Source: Chrysomallon squamiferum (lineage: Eukaryota; Mollusca; Gastropoda; Neomphalida; Peltospiridae). Taken from it: 64,000 nucleotides of DNA. This document shows, piece after piece, positions 39,998-51,628 of the stretch. Both the position numbers and the translations under genes were made by a program. The first letter of the stretch is position 1, and each line of letters starts with the position of its first letter. The notes beneath the pieces were generated by a model. That model had not been told where the DNA came from and searched no databases. It saw only the letters and a list, made by a program, of their open reading frames with translations. Where the stretch lies: contig CM022673.1 of assembly GCA_012295275.1 (NCBI GenBank), forward strand, positions 2,288,605-2,352,604, given 5' to 3'.

Positions 39998-42900
39998 ATT
40001 ATTAATCATTCTTGACTGCTATTGGTTATTATTTAACTTCATAAGTTCAAAAAATAGAAATATTTAAGCTTCAGTGATTTCTATAAGTGATTAAGATACA
40101 TGATAATTTCAGTCAGCTGCTGCTTAAATCTTATACATATTTCTTTATTTTATTTTTAACTATTATATATTTTTTTAAATTATTATTTTTATTTTAATGT
40201 GCGTATGTGCGAGTTTTGGCACTTGCATTGTACGTATGTATATAAATGTATTATATTGCCTACCCAGATTTTTGTTTTGTATGAATGCCTCTGTACTTAT
40301 GTATTTTGAACTCTTACAATGAAAATATTAAGTTTGTTGTTCTTATTTTTTCTTTTGTTAAAACAGCTGCTGAATCTATTTTTCAAACCAGTGCATCCAG
40401 TTAAATTCAATAACCATATGTTATGATACAAACCACAGATACATTTAGAAATTTAAAAAACACTGAAACAAAATTAGAAATCTGGAATTCTATTACTAGA
40501 AGCAACACTTAAAAAGAACGTTAAAAAGCAAAATATGTTAAACACCACATGACAATTTGGCAAAATGCATTTCACTGCAAATAAAATATATATAAATATA
40601 TATTATGATCAAAAAAAAAGTTCAAGGGACAGATAAAATGCCAGGTTTTTAATAATAATAACAATAATAGAAAAAATGTTAAAAATCATGCAGAAAATGA
40701 AAATATGTTAGCAAGAGAAGATTACAAAATACAAATTTTTAAAAGCAACAAACAAATGAAATTATCATGATTAAAACAAGACACAGACTGAAAACACATC
40801 CCATGCAAAATTAACTGAATAAAGTAATTTTATAAAATCTGTGTTTGTAGATACCAGACTGTAATTCAAGTTAGACACTAATATTACTAATTGTAAGCTG
40901 GAGAAAATAATGTAACTTAAAGATAATCATACGTTGATTTTAATAGTAAAATCCAATTGCTGTTAAACATTTTATATTCTATTTTGAAACAGTGATGTAA
41001 CAGATGATATATGTGCCTAACAATGTGAATGTTAAAATAATAATAAAAAAATTTGTATCTGCCTTCATCTCAATACTTTATACACATACGTACAAAACAT
41101 AAAGACATCTATACATATACAAATATACACACACACATACACATGTATATATTCTCAATTTATACATGGTTTCCTTTAAATTGTATTTTGTATGAATAGC
41201 ACATGTTGCTCTATTGAGGAGAAAAAAAGAAGAAAAAAAGCTGTCAATAATTGTTTGGATGAACTTATCATTTGTATTACAAAAAACTGAATAACATATT
41301 GTATTTCTGTCTCATTTCAGGTTGATAAACGAACAAGATGTTTCATAAAACAGACAAAAAGGTTGTTTTATCAGAAACAAAAACAAGATTACCTAAGCAA
41401 TGAGGATCAATAATGTCACAGTTGATATATTAAATCCGATGTTTCATCATATTTATATTACTGAGCTATAGGATATTTGCAGTTTGTAGTTATATTTTAC
41501 AGTTCTACATGTAACAGAAAATATCATCAGAAACATTATTTTCTTTCTTCAATGAAAATAAGCCAAGCTAATTGAGATGTAAAGAAAAAAAGAATTATTT
41601 CCAACATAGTAATTATACCTAAAAATAATTTTAAAATAAAAACAATTTAAATTGCTCAATGAAATCCTACAGTTTGTAATAACCATTTTTTTTAATAGTA
41701 ACAAACAAAAATAAAATGCGGTGCAGGTATTGTGTGAAAATAAAACAATTTGGCTTTCTGACTGATCTTTATTTCTATACTATAATATCTATTGTTAACA
41801 ACACAAGCATGCATGACTTCACAAGAATATTAAAAAATTAAACTGCTAAATTTAAACTTGAATAAACTGCATAAATGAAATTTAAATAAACTGTGTATAA
41901 GTGAAATTCAACTGTCTAAATGTTAATTAAATTTTATCTACAGTTGTTTACATGCTGCATAATATATTTCAAGCTACTAAAAACAGTGGATCTCCTTCAT
42001 CAAAAATCTGTCACTCAAAATGTGGGATATTGCCATTAGATAACCATCATTATAACTCAGAAGGTGAGGTATCCCTCTTAGATAATTTATCATTTTAGCT
42101 CACAGGTTGAATACCTCAGTTAGATTACCTAGCATTTGAACTCAAAAGGTGAGGGTCTGTCTATTAGATAGCCTATCATTTGAACTCAAAAGGATGGGTT
42201 GTATTAATGCATTCTTACCCAGAATAGCTTACCAATTGCCAAAGTGTCATGTGTAAAAGCAACTCTGTGGTGAGTAAAACGAAAAGGCTGACTGCTGCAG
42301 GTTAATCAGGGGACAAATATAATTATACAGCCTACCTCCATGATAAGCAATGTAATGCAACATTTCCGTACCCTGCATCTGTCTCATTTGGAGACGACGA
42401 AGTTCCAGCAATCTCTGAACTTCTCTGCGCTTGATTTCGTCAAGTTTTGTACGGATGTGATGTCCAACCAGATCCAAATGCTTGGCTATTTCACCACTCT
42501 GTTGAAATAAAAATTTAAAAAAAAACTTTAAGAGAATATTTGTTATTGTTATTATTATTATTCTTATTATTATTATTAAGTGGACATCTCAGCAAAAAAA
42601 AAAAAACATTTAATTTATGTTATTGGATATTTAATACCTTTTTAAAAGTTACTTTTTTTTATGTTTCAGTTTTCAATACCTATTCCAATTTCAGATCTGA
42701 TCCATATAAAAAATATTATTGTATGCATGCAAGAATTTGACAGAGGTTTTTTTTTATCATGTAAAACAAAAATGTTATATTCTTTAAACAAAGATATGTA
42801 AATCATCTTTCAGAATTTAAGTTTTTGTTAGGTTTTGACAAGACTATATTTAACAAATAAAAATTTGACTGTTTGTAATTATTAAAAGTATATCAATGAC

Positions 42901-43896
42901 AGCAATAAGTGAATAACAATGAATACACGTAAAAAAAAAAAAAAACCTTTATATATGAGACATTAGCAGATTCCAACTTCTTCTTGAATTCTGGGTCATC
43001 CTCAAGAGCATATACAACTTCTTTTAAATATCTATCATATGACAAACCAGTATGCTGAAATGAAAAAATAAAAATATGCATCAGCTAGATGATCTGTACT
43101 TTAAACATATAAAAAAATATTATTTATTTTGAATTTTTTTTGGTGTATTACTAGGTGAAAAAAGTAATCAACTTAAGCATTTCAAATGTAAATTCAGTAT
43201 TTTGTTTTCAAGCCTGAATAATTATTAAAATCAACAGCTCTTCAACAAAAGAAAACAAATGAAAATACACCCCAAAAGATCATTTCAGTTTTTTAAACTC
43301 TCAGAATTATTTTCAAATTAAAAGTAAAAGGCTATTTTTAGTGCCATAAATGTTTTTCTTTTCAGACATTGTAAATGAATCTTAAGCACAAATTTAAAAA
43401 ACATTACTCAGTTTAAAATTAATGGTTACTGTTTTCTAGAATAGTGATATTTTTGCATTAGTGATGTTTCTATAATTAGAAGCATATTTTTGGTGTCTAA
43501 ATAATCTTTTATAAAATCTTACCATAAAAAGAAAAGAATATACACTGACAGACATTCATAAAGCATTTGCCAGACTTCAGAACGCAAATTAGTTATACAA
43601 TTAGTTATAAATAACCTACTGTATTCATTGTTTGTACAATTTAATTCAAACCTTTGTCAACATACATTGAACATATCAATGTTTAATATATTTTACATTT
43701 TGTTATAAAAATTGCTTTTGTTCTTTTTTTTTCACACCAAAACTGGAAAATGAAAATCGAGGCTTACATCTTTTACTTCATCATTTATATCTTCATGTAC
43801 ATCTATAGGAGGGGGTCCATCCTTTTGTAAAACTGGTTTTGCACTGACAACAGCAAAGAGCACAAAGACCTTTCCAAGTGATAATAACAAATTCAT
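34150..43896 (-). CDS. NUCB: Nucleobindin (Calnuc / NUCB1-NUCB2 family), 613 aa, 11 coding exons
   Basis: Calcium-binding protein of the Golgi lumen and secretory pathway. Coding exons in transcript order: 43896-43768, 43054-42947, 42498-42336, 39241-39153, 38924-38739, 38341-38248, 37673-37615, 37203-37003, 36200-36117, 35235-34792, 34434-34150. All junctions are GT-AG and in phase, and the stop is TAG. Residues 1-19 are a signal peptide. Residues 44-163 carry family words such as TGLSYDRYLKEV, RTKLDEIKRREV and HSFEMKDLEKLV. Residues 164-225 are a charged coiled-coil helix ending EQHPRVNHPG. EF-hand loop 1 is 257-268 (DTTGDGVWDIQE) and loop 2 is 311-322 (DKNHDQLITKEE), with Gln at the position usually Gly. 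Residues 372-613 are Gln/His/Pro/Gly-rich and replace the leucine-zipper region of the vertebrate proteins. The length exceeds the vertebrate form (about 420-460 aa) because of this tail. The family call is very secure. NUCB1 versus NUCB2 cannot be assigned, and invertebrates usually have one gene. Confidence 0.95.
35886..36116. repeat. Degenerate 34-37-bp tandem repeat in a NUCB intron, about 7 copies
   Basis: Units share the pattern GGTCCACATATCACAAGATAG followed by CTATGTTAATA. The last unit (36,087-36,116) runs into the splice donor of the exon at 36,117. Confidence 0.8.
37003..38341 (-). other. NUCB exons encoding the paired EF-hands
   Basis: Exons 38341-38248, 37673-37615 and 37203-37003 encode the calcium-binding core. 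Loop 1 begins at a codon split across the first two exons (Asp257), with ligands D257, T259, D261, V263 (backbone), D265 and E268. Loop 2 has D311, N313, D315, L317 (backbone), T319 and E322. Between them is the acidic/basic linker with the words EEDDPYERE and RMRMRQHIM, corresponding to EEDDM...ERLRMREHVM in vertebrate nucleobindins. Confidence 0.9.
42012..42205. repeat. Degenerate 43-44-bp tandem repeat in a NUCB intron, 4-5 copies
   Basis: Units share ACTCAAAAGGTGAGG ... TTAGATA.CCTATCATTTG. It lies 130 bp downstream (in transcript sense) of the donor of the exon at 42,498-42,336. Confidence 0.8.
42336..43054 (-). other. Nesfatin-like region of nucleobindin and its basic cleavage site
   Basis: This spans exons 43054-42947 and 42498-42336. 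With the 24 residues after the signal peptide in the first coding exon, the segment Lys20 to Ile101 is 82 residues long and is followed by Lys102-Arg103-Arg104. In vertebrate NUCB2 the 82-residue peptide nesfatin-1 lies between signal-peptide cleavage and a Lys-Arg site at the equivalent TKLDEL-KR position. The sequence shows the site and the length. Actual processing by a prohormone convertase is inference. Confidence 0.6.
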
Positions 43897-43904
43897 GTTG
43901 CCAC
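43768..43904 (-). CDS. NUCB: NUCB first coding exon with start codon and signal peptide
   Basis: The ATG is at 43896, eight bases inside the exon, after an acceptor at 43906-43905. The start is chosen because the next 19 residues form a textbook signal peptide: MNLLLSLGK, then a hydrophobic core ending Val-Val-Ser-Ala. Predicted cleavage is after Ala19. An in-frame upstream ATG exists only inside the intron. The mature N-terminus (from Lys20) is acidic and proline-containing, as in NUCB2. Confidence 0.9.
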
Positions 43905-45621
43905 CTAAAATTATAAACAAATGCATAATTAGCCTCATCTCAAATGTATTAATTTTTTTTTTTATTATTATATTAATGGTTGCTGAGTGCAAGTGTTTGT
44001 TTTTAATGACGGCACAACAAGAAGTCTGTCTCCAATACACTCTTCAGGCCATTCATACTGAACAGAAGAACTATTTTTTTTTTTTTTTTATATTACCACA
44101 GACAGTAAAGCACTGAAGTAAATTAATAAGCAATCTACCATGCTAATAAGAAATAGCCTGCTATTCCTACATAATATGAAAATGTAGTTTTACCATTATA
44201 ACTTGTAATAATGTAAACAAAACTAAAAACTTAATGGGATTAACCAGTGGCAGTTTGGAAGGATTTTATTTTTTTTGGAGAACTTTTTTGTAGGGATGGG
44301 GAAGTCATACAAAATATATAAATCAAAGTAATACACTTACTTTTTCAATTTATTATGTAATTTTTACATATTGGCTATTTAGAATAAAAATAAATAGTGA
44401 TGAAAACAGTTCATGATTAGAAAAAATTATAAATTTCCTCAGCATTAGATCTGTGGTCACATATATCATGAGAAAAATGGGGGGAAAGAGAAAGAATTAG
44501 GAAAGATGGTGACAGTATTTTTTACTTTACATTTATGAAACATGTATAGTAAGTACCAGTTATTTTTAACTGTTAAAAACAATTTATTACTAAAAAGTTT
44601 AATTTTACATGTTCAACATATGACTGATCAATAAGTAAATATGGTTTATGTTGTTTTGCTTATATACATTGGGGAGGTATTTGTTATCTTCAGTTTATGA
44701 AAAACATACAGTAAGCATCCACTGTTTGTAACAGTTCGGCTTAGTAATATAAAGTTTCAATAGATATATATGCTATTTGTTACTTGACTGATCAATAAAT
44801 TACATATGGGACTAAACAAATGTAGTGGATATTGTTTTAATTAAACCAGTAAGATATGTCAAAATTATATATTATACGTTATAATAAATTTCCTGTCTAA
44901 ACAATGGAATATTCTTTATTAATGTTTTTGCTGTTTTTTTAAATTTGAAAAAAAAAAAAAAAAAAAAAAAAATTAAAAACAAATAAAATAACCAGTACTA
45001 TTACTAGTATTAGCATCATTCAACTATATAAACATGTCTGCATTTCAATATTTAAGATTACAAATTAATTCGAATATGAACTGACCAATTAAACATTAAA
45101 AATAATTCAATTCTCGTTTAATATTAACAATGATAATTTATTATTAAAATAATAGCTAGCTTATAAAAAGTTACAGATTTTCATTTTATATTATTACTAC
45201 TACAACTACCCATCATAAATAACCACTTTCATTAAAATGGTAATAAAATATATATAATGTTACAACTTACAGTATATATCACTATATGATAATATGTATT
45301 TTAAATATGTTCATTTTATTCACAATATAAGAAATTCAGTATGAATATATTATACATTACATACTTTATTAACTTATTTATGAGTTATTTATTTTTAGTT
45401 TTAGTTTTTTAATATACTTATAAAAATATAAGTTATATAGGCTTACTCTATTATTATAGCGGTCAGCATATGGCATATGCTCTGCATTTAATAATCTTAA
45501 CGCAATAAAATACAAATAACTTTGAATTCTTTTTAATAATTTTAAAGGGTAAAATATAAGTCACATTTTTATAAAATTTTATCTAGTCTATATATATCTA
45601 AAAAAGAAAGAAAAGTCTTAC

Positions 45622-45720
45622 CTGTTATCATTAAAATGAGTTGACGCCGATTAAAGATCAAACGAGCAGCCTGACTATAAAACGGATGTTGAAACGTGGT
45701 CACAAATTAAGTCCGCACCC
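45622..45720 (-). other. NUCB: NUCB 5' untranslated first exon (5' end uncertain)
   Basis: A strong donor, CAG|gtaagact, lies at 45,622/45,621 on the minus strand. The intron it opens would close at the acceptor of the ATG exon (43,905), giving a 1.7-kb 5' UTR intron. The transcription start is not visible. I place it roughly between 45,680 and 45,720 because a CCAAT box lies just upstream. Confidence 0.5.
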
Positions 45721-45735
45721 ACAACAGGCGTCAAA

Positions 45736-45748
45736 GTGATTGGCTAAA
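45736..45748 (-). promoter_or_regulatory. CCAAT box upstream of NUCB
   Basis: The plus strand reads GTGATTGGCT, that is AGCCAATCAC on the gene strand, an NF-Y type CCAAT box with good flanks. It lies about 115 bp upstream of the UTR exon donor. The surrounding 45,620-45,800 is richer in CpG than the DNA on either side, consistent with a core promoter region. There is no convincing TATA box. Confidence 0.45.
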
Positions 45749-45799
45749 ATACAAAGGACACGTAATCATCAATTTTGACCGAGATGCGTAAAGATCATT

Positions 45800-48504
45800 T
45801 CAAAGCACCTTTGGAAGAATTTGAAATATATTTCGCTTGTAGGCAAACACTTTAATAACATTTTCACCATGTTCATAATATTTCTGAATGAATTATAAAA
45901 TTATATGTACTTTCTATGACGTATGATAATGGATTAGCTTGAAAAAGTTCATTCATTTTCAGGGTAAACGGCAGATATTACTCATTATTATATGTACGAT
46001 GTATAAATTTTTATATACTTGATTTTTAGTATCCTGTTCGCCATACTATTGTAGGAAAGAAAGAAGCTTTAATCAGATTTTATTTCATTGTCACACGAAT
46101 AATTTAAAATATAGTGTAATCAGATTATTACTCAAATTGAGCTTACAAGATAGTTTGTTGTTCACACCAAAAACTTTAAGTCGTGAAATTGCAAATTTTA
46201 CCTTAATGGCGCTTATTAAAACGAACGTCATAAAGAAAAATAATTGGAAATTTTGTATTAATTTAAGTATTTTCAGAAAAAGTGTACGATATCTGTAGCA
46301 AGGTCCACAGCATTTAAAAGGAATGCATTTGAAAATATAGGTGTATATTGATAATATAAAATAATAATTATTATTATAGATACACATCTGCTTCATTACA
46401 CTTACGCACACACTATATACTTTTGTAAACATTCCTTCCATTTCCAGGTAGACTGATTTTTATTTTTTATTTCATAGAACATATCCATCAGGTCTTGTAA
46501 TTATTGATGGCTGACTTTGTATTTGTGGTCCTGGTGATCACTATTTGAGCCATTTTTCTAATTGATGGTTACCATCGTGAAGTGTTAGTACAGTAGTAAC
46601 TGTAACAACCATGCCCATTTGGTGGTTTAAAAAGTTATTTTTCTTTTTTTTTTTCCCTTGGAAGGGGAGCGGGTAAAGTAGTTATAATGTTTGGCATGGA
46701 ATGAACTAAGGAAATAGGATCATCCAAGAATTAAAAAGATCGTCAGAAGATGAGGACAATGCTTTGTGACTCAAATGAGTATCAAGGGTAAATTTGGAAT
46801 CGTTTCCTGACCAGATTTGCAGACCACATAGTACTACTTTTAGAACTGAAAGATTTATTTTACTATTTAGAAATCAGGTTTTTCTTTCCTTTTTTTATTT
46901 TATTTAACCCCCTCCAGTTTAGTTATTATGTCTGGTTTGAAACATACCTCAGCAGCATTTTTAAATATTGGTCATTATATCAGTTTTAATGCAATGCATT
47001 ACATATTTTCTGTGCTTTAAATTTGTATGGTAGTCTGCGTATTTCGAGAAATTTATTTCTTGTTGTATGCAGAATAGTTTCACATTAGTTTTTGAATCAG
47101 TGCTAGTATTTATTTAGTGCTCAATATTAAAATCAATGATAAAATTTTAAAACCATTTCTTTTACCAAAGCATTACTGTTTACTTGTGTGAATTTACATC
47201 AGTTTACATCACTGAATCTGATGTATTATACTATTCCTATCTCTGCATTTTTGTTTTAACTTTAAAATAATATTTACTAAAAAAAGAAAAACCAAGTTGA
47301 GTTTAATCAGCATTACTATTTTTTGCTCCCTAGTAATTCTGATGGACCAGACCCAATTGGTTTCACATTTTTCACACCGAATCTGAAAATGGCTATCAAC
47401 AGTATTGTTAAATTAAGTATTAACAAAAATATAATCATGTTGTACAATGTTTTTACAATTTCTGCTTAGACCATATGTAGTCATGAAATTCTTTGTGACT
47501 ACATACAAATTTAGTTTTCTTTCTTTCAACACCAGTGGTGGTTAGGTAGATGATTTTAACAATTTTCCAACTTTTTATGACAATTGTTATGTAACATTTT
47601 AAAACATCTGTTACCAGTAAAAGGAAATAAAAGTGATTTTTATTGACAATTTATCATTTGAAGAGTATATTTAAACTAGTTTTATCTAAACAATAAGTAA
47701 ATTTCAAGCAGTGGCATTTGGAAATTTAAACACACAAAATATGGTTTATCAATAATGTTCAAAGGCTCACAAATAAAAATCCATTTGAAAGGATGACTAA
47801 TCAAGCATAATGGCTGTTTTGTGTGCTTTCACAGCCAAGTTATATACCAGATTTAAACTATTACAACTGTTTTAACCATTCTTAAAATGCGCTCCACAAT
47901 TTAGATTTGGAAATTATGCTATTTTATAATCCATCAGTATGGCTGGTGTTGAACGTAATATTCAAATAAATTGTGCCATAACCTAAGAAATCAAAGTAGT
48001 ATAACGTGTTTTCACCAACTCTGTATTTCACTTGTTTACCAAACACTGACGACACAAAAATAAATAAATATGGATTTTTTTTTAATTAATTTTTTTTTAT
48101 TATTATTAACTTTGGACAGAATGATAATAAAGAAAAGATATTTCATTTCTTTATGTAATTAATAATAAGCAATATAATCAACTAAAATTTAATAAGTTTT
48201 CCATAAAAGTTTGTGCAAATTTAATAAGATTTCACGGTCTAGTAAAGTAAAAATATACTCCAGTAAATTCTCTCAGATACATTCAACCAATGGATAAAAC
48301 AACAAGAGATTGTTAAATTAAATTAATGATTTATGACACAAAAAACATGAACTATATTTTAAAATGAACATGATGGTACATTGTAAAGGACTGACAAGTG
48401 TTTCCAAAGATTTTTAAACTAATGTTCACATCACAATAAACATGAATTTTACAGCTTCATTGCAATAACCCCCCTGGAGGCCCTTTGTAGAAGTCTACGT
48501 TATT
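45800..48504. other. Intergenic region between NUCB promoter and prothymosin-like gene 3' end
   Basis: I see no exon here. The last few hundred bases next to 48,504 must hold the 3' UTR of the prothymosin-like gene, but the poly(A) site is not clear among the many AT-rich matches. The rest is non-repetitive AT-rich DNA. Confidence 0.4.
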
Positions 48505-50256
48505 TTATGCAGATTCCTCTTTCTTCGACTCTTCCTTTTCTGCAGATTTTTCTTTTTCTTTTTCTTTATCGTCTGTTTTCACTTTTTTCACAGGACTTTC
48601 CTCTTCACCATTTTCTTCCGATGTCCTTTTTTCTCCAGATGTCTCCTTTTGCTCATCTGCATCTACAAAAATAATCTCTAATGAATATCTAGCCATTACA
48701 AACATATTTTTTGTTTTAATATCAAAGATAAACTGAACCCAAATATTTTCCAGGAATCTCCGTCACCTCTGAAAAAGAAAAAATTCCATTTTCAGCTTTG
48801 TGGGTATTAAAGTAACATAACACCTCCATCCTTACAGATGTCAGTTGATCTCACCTCCTGCACCCTTTGTTTTGCTTTCTTCTGTTGAGGCATTTTGATT
48901 TGTATTTTCTTCCTCATCTTTGGTTACAGCTTTATCTTTTTCTTCAACCTTTTCTTCTTTTGATTCTACCTCTTTATTTGCCTGAAGGATTATAAAGTAA
49001 AATTTGAACAGATACCAGTTTCTTGACCTACAAAAATGTCCTATCACAAACCAAAGATTTAAAATAAAAGCAACAATGGTGTGAGGAATCCCCCATTTCT
49101 ATTTCATTACATTAAATTTTATATTCCACTTTTTAGTTATATCAATCACAGTTCTTATCAATATGAAATTTGATGGTACTGATCAAATGGACTCATGTAA
49201 CTGCTGAAAATTATAAACTTGTACCAAAAAAAATTAGTTATAGTGATATTCTCTACATATTTGCTTACAGCATCTTTCTGTGCAATCACATCTTCAACCG
49301 TTTTGGTCTTGGTTGCTTGGTTTTCAGTTTCTTTTACTGCATCAATTTCAACTTCATTTCTGAAAATAATTTTTTATAAATCTGTTACAGAAATATATTT
49401 AACAAGTAAACCAGATCTATGAAACTTACTTTTATAGGCAATAATTTTCAATCGCAAGCATTTTTTTTTTTCTAAACATGAACTACGTTACTATATCTTC
49501 ATTTAATACCATCATTAATGATTATGGCATTTGTATTTAACTTAAGACACTTATTTTTACATCAATTCAATAAAAATATAGAAATTAAAATGTATGTTAT
49601 GATTCTGTTACAAACATGCTGTTTAGGTGGAAGATTTTCTACCCGTGTCGCTACCTAAAACAATTTCTCATTTGTATTTTTCTCACAAGGTATCGCGAAG
49701 AGAAGTTAGTTACTCAGTTTACTTAAATTTCAACATTAAAAACAGAACAAAATATATTTAAAATCTTGTTTATCTTAACCATTAACTGTTTTATACAAAA
49801 CCCTAACAATGTAATTTTATATTTTAAAGAAAGAACAAATTGACCATAGCATCAAATTAAAGATGTTCCAACCATGTCACGCTGCCGATTCACCGGTTGG
49901 TAATCGTTTTAAAATCGGTCAAAATAATTTTCCTATGACCTACATTTCAGCTATCAACGTATCGTACATATGAACAGTTTTGTATCTCTAAAAATTACTT
50001 ACAGTTTCAATTAAGAAGAAAAAAATGTGTCTACATTATGGGAAATACTAAAAACCACGAGAAGTGCCATTTCAAATATCAAACATAATGAACAGGAAAA
50101 TGGAACTGCTCGTCAAACAAAGGCATGTCGACCATGCCGCCAACATTAATACTTCCTGGTATTAAGAAAAACGAAAATTATGAATAAAAACCATAAATAT
50201 TATAAACTAGCAACCCATTTCGAGTTATATTTCAATACTTACTCTTTCCCAGGCAT
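48505..50256 (-). CDS. Prothymosin-alpha-like nuclear protein, 129 aa, 4 coding exons
   Basis: Coding exons are 50256-50243 (MPGKE start), 49359-49269, 48981-48855 and 48662-48505, all GT-AG and in phase, with a TAA stop. The protein is almost entirely Glu, Lys, Asp, Ser, Thr and Asn with no hydrophobic core, so it is predicted to be disordered. The C-terminal part has a bipartite basic signal, KR at 89-90 and KKVK at 103-106, separated by an acidic spacer and followed by TDD. Prothymosin alpha ends the same way, with KR, an acidic spacer, then KKQKTD. Family role: small nuclear protein that binds histones (H1) and affects chromatin. The central acidic run of vertebrate prothymosin is replaced here by mixed Glu/Lys stretches, so parathymosin-like or a generic acidic nuclear protein remains possible. 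Confidence 0.7.
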
Positions 50257-50439
50257 TTTTATGGTATTCTGATTTAGATTTTTCCTTAACAAAGTCTGAA
50301 AAAAATTTCTCTAACGCAAACCGCCTTTATCAAACAAAGCTTCGACAGACGACTTACATTTAGATTCCCGCCTGCTAAGAGTAAATTATTAAGCATGTGA
50401 CCAAACAAAATGTTTTTATTGGACAAGAGCTAAATTTAT

Positions 50440-50540
50440 GTCCTAACTCCGCCTACACGCTCGTCTTACGCATGCGCTTTGGATGTTATTTTTTGACGTC
50501 ACACCTTGCTGGTGACCTTCTTTTGGCCACGTGATCGATT
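50440..50540 (-). promoter_or_regulatory. Promoter region of the prothymosin-like gene (NRF1-like, CRE, E-box)
   Basis: About 190-280 bp upstream of the ATG there are three recognisable sites: an NRF1-like ACGCATGCGC at 50,468-50,477, a perfect CRE palindrome TGACGTCA at 50,494-50,501, and a canonical E-box CACGTG inside GGCCACGTGATC at 50,528-50,533. CpG density is high compared with the surrounding DNA. PTMA is a classic MYC/MAX target in vertebrates, which makes the E-box notable. Function here is inferred from motif match only. Confidence 0.5.
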
Positions 50541-51012
50541 TCTTTCGTTTCTTAAAAGAACTAGTAAATTTCTATCTCATGATAGCCTGAATTTATCAAG
50601 CGAAATGATAAAGCACAAATAACATTGTATTCTTTACTACCAAGCTTATACATACTGTGGTGTGTAATTTAGTAAAGAAAAGCTTTCTATGTACTCAGGC
50701 TGTTAATACCTTTAATACAAAAATAATTTGCCAATTAAAAACTTAATATTTGGGGTTTTTAAATTTCTTTGGATGTAAATAATGATCTGATATCGCTAAA
50801 CAAAGAAAAACCATAGCAGTCATCATACTAATTTATTTATTTATTTATTCATTTATTTTAAAATAAATATTACAACCAATTGTAGTTTGGCTCAAACAAG
50901 AACAACAGAATGAAATATAAAACAATAATAATTAAATTATGTTAAAAAGAGGACAGTTCATACAAAGAATAAACATTTTAAAATGTTGTTGTTTTTTTTA
51001 ATAAATAAATAA

Positions 51013-51014
<2 letters not shown>

Positions 51015-51075
<61 letters not shown>

Positions 51076-51076
51076 T
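51015..51076. repeat. (ATT)n array
   Basis: Pure trinucleotide run of about 60 bp. Confidence 0.9.
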
Positions 51077-51375
51077 CCAAAGAACTAGAAGCAAATAAAT
51101 AAAAGAAAATTATTAGTGAGAAACATGTTTTAATTATATATATATCTTACTGGCAGTCGTTTTAAAATCGGTTAGAATATTTTAGCCACACACACACACA
51201 CACACACTTTTGTATAGGATTTGAACTTAACCTGATCGCTGTAAGAATAATGAAATTAAACTTTTTTTTAAAGTATTTCAACAAACCATTACAAATAAAG
51301 TTACTTTTCACACAATATTAAATTAATTCAATGTTTCCATGCTTATGTTCAAGACAATAAAACAATAAAAGTAAC

Positions 51376-51413
51376 TTATAGTTTTATCTATACTTTTATA
51401 GATAAAACTATAA
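51376..51413. repeat. Perfect inverted repeat, 16-bp arms, 6-nt loop
   Basis: The left arm TTATAGTTTTATCTAT (51,376-51,391) and right arm ATAGATAAAACTATAA (51,398-51,413) are exact reverse complements around the loop ACTTTT. Confidence 0.9.
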
Positions 51414-51597
51414 ATTTAAATAGTATGAGCAAATATAATATTATATTTAAAAAAATAATAATAAATAATAATAAAATAAATTTAAAATTACGTTATTTAA
51501 CCAGAATTCGATCCCACTCGACAACATCCAATGACCCGCGTTCAGTATTTTGTTTGAAAGGATGTGTCGTGGCCCGTTTCAAATTAACTGCATAAAT

Positions 51598-51628
<31 letters not shown>

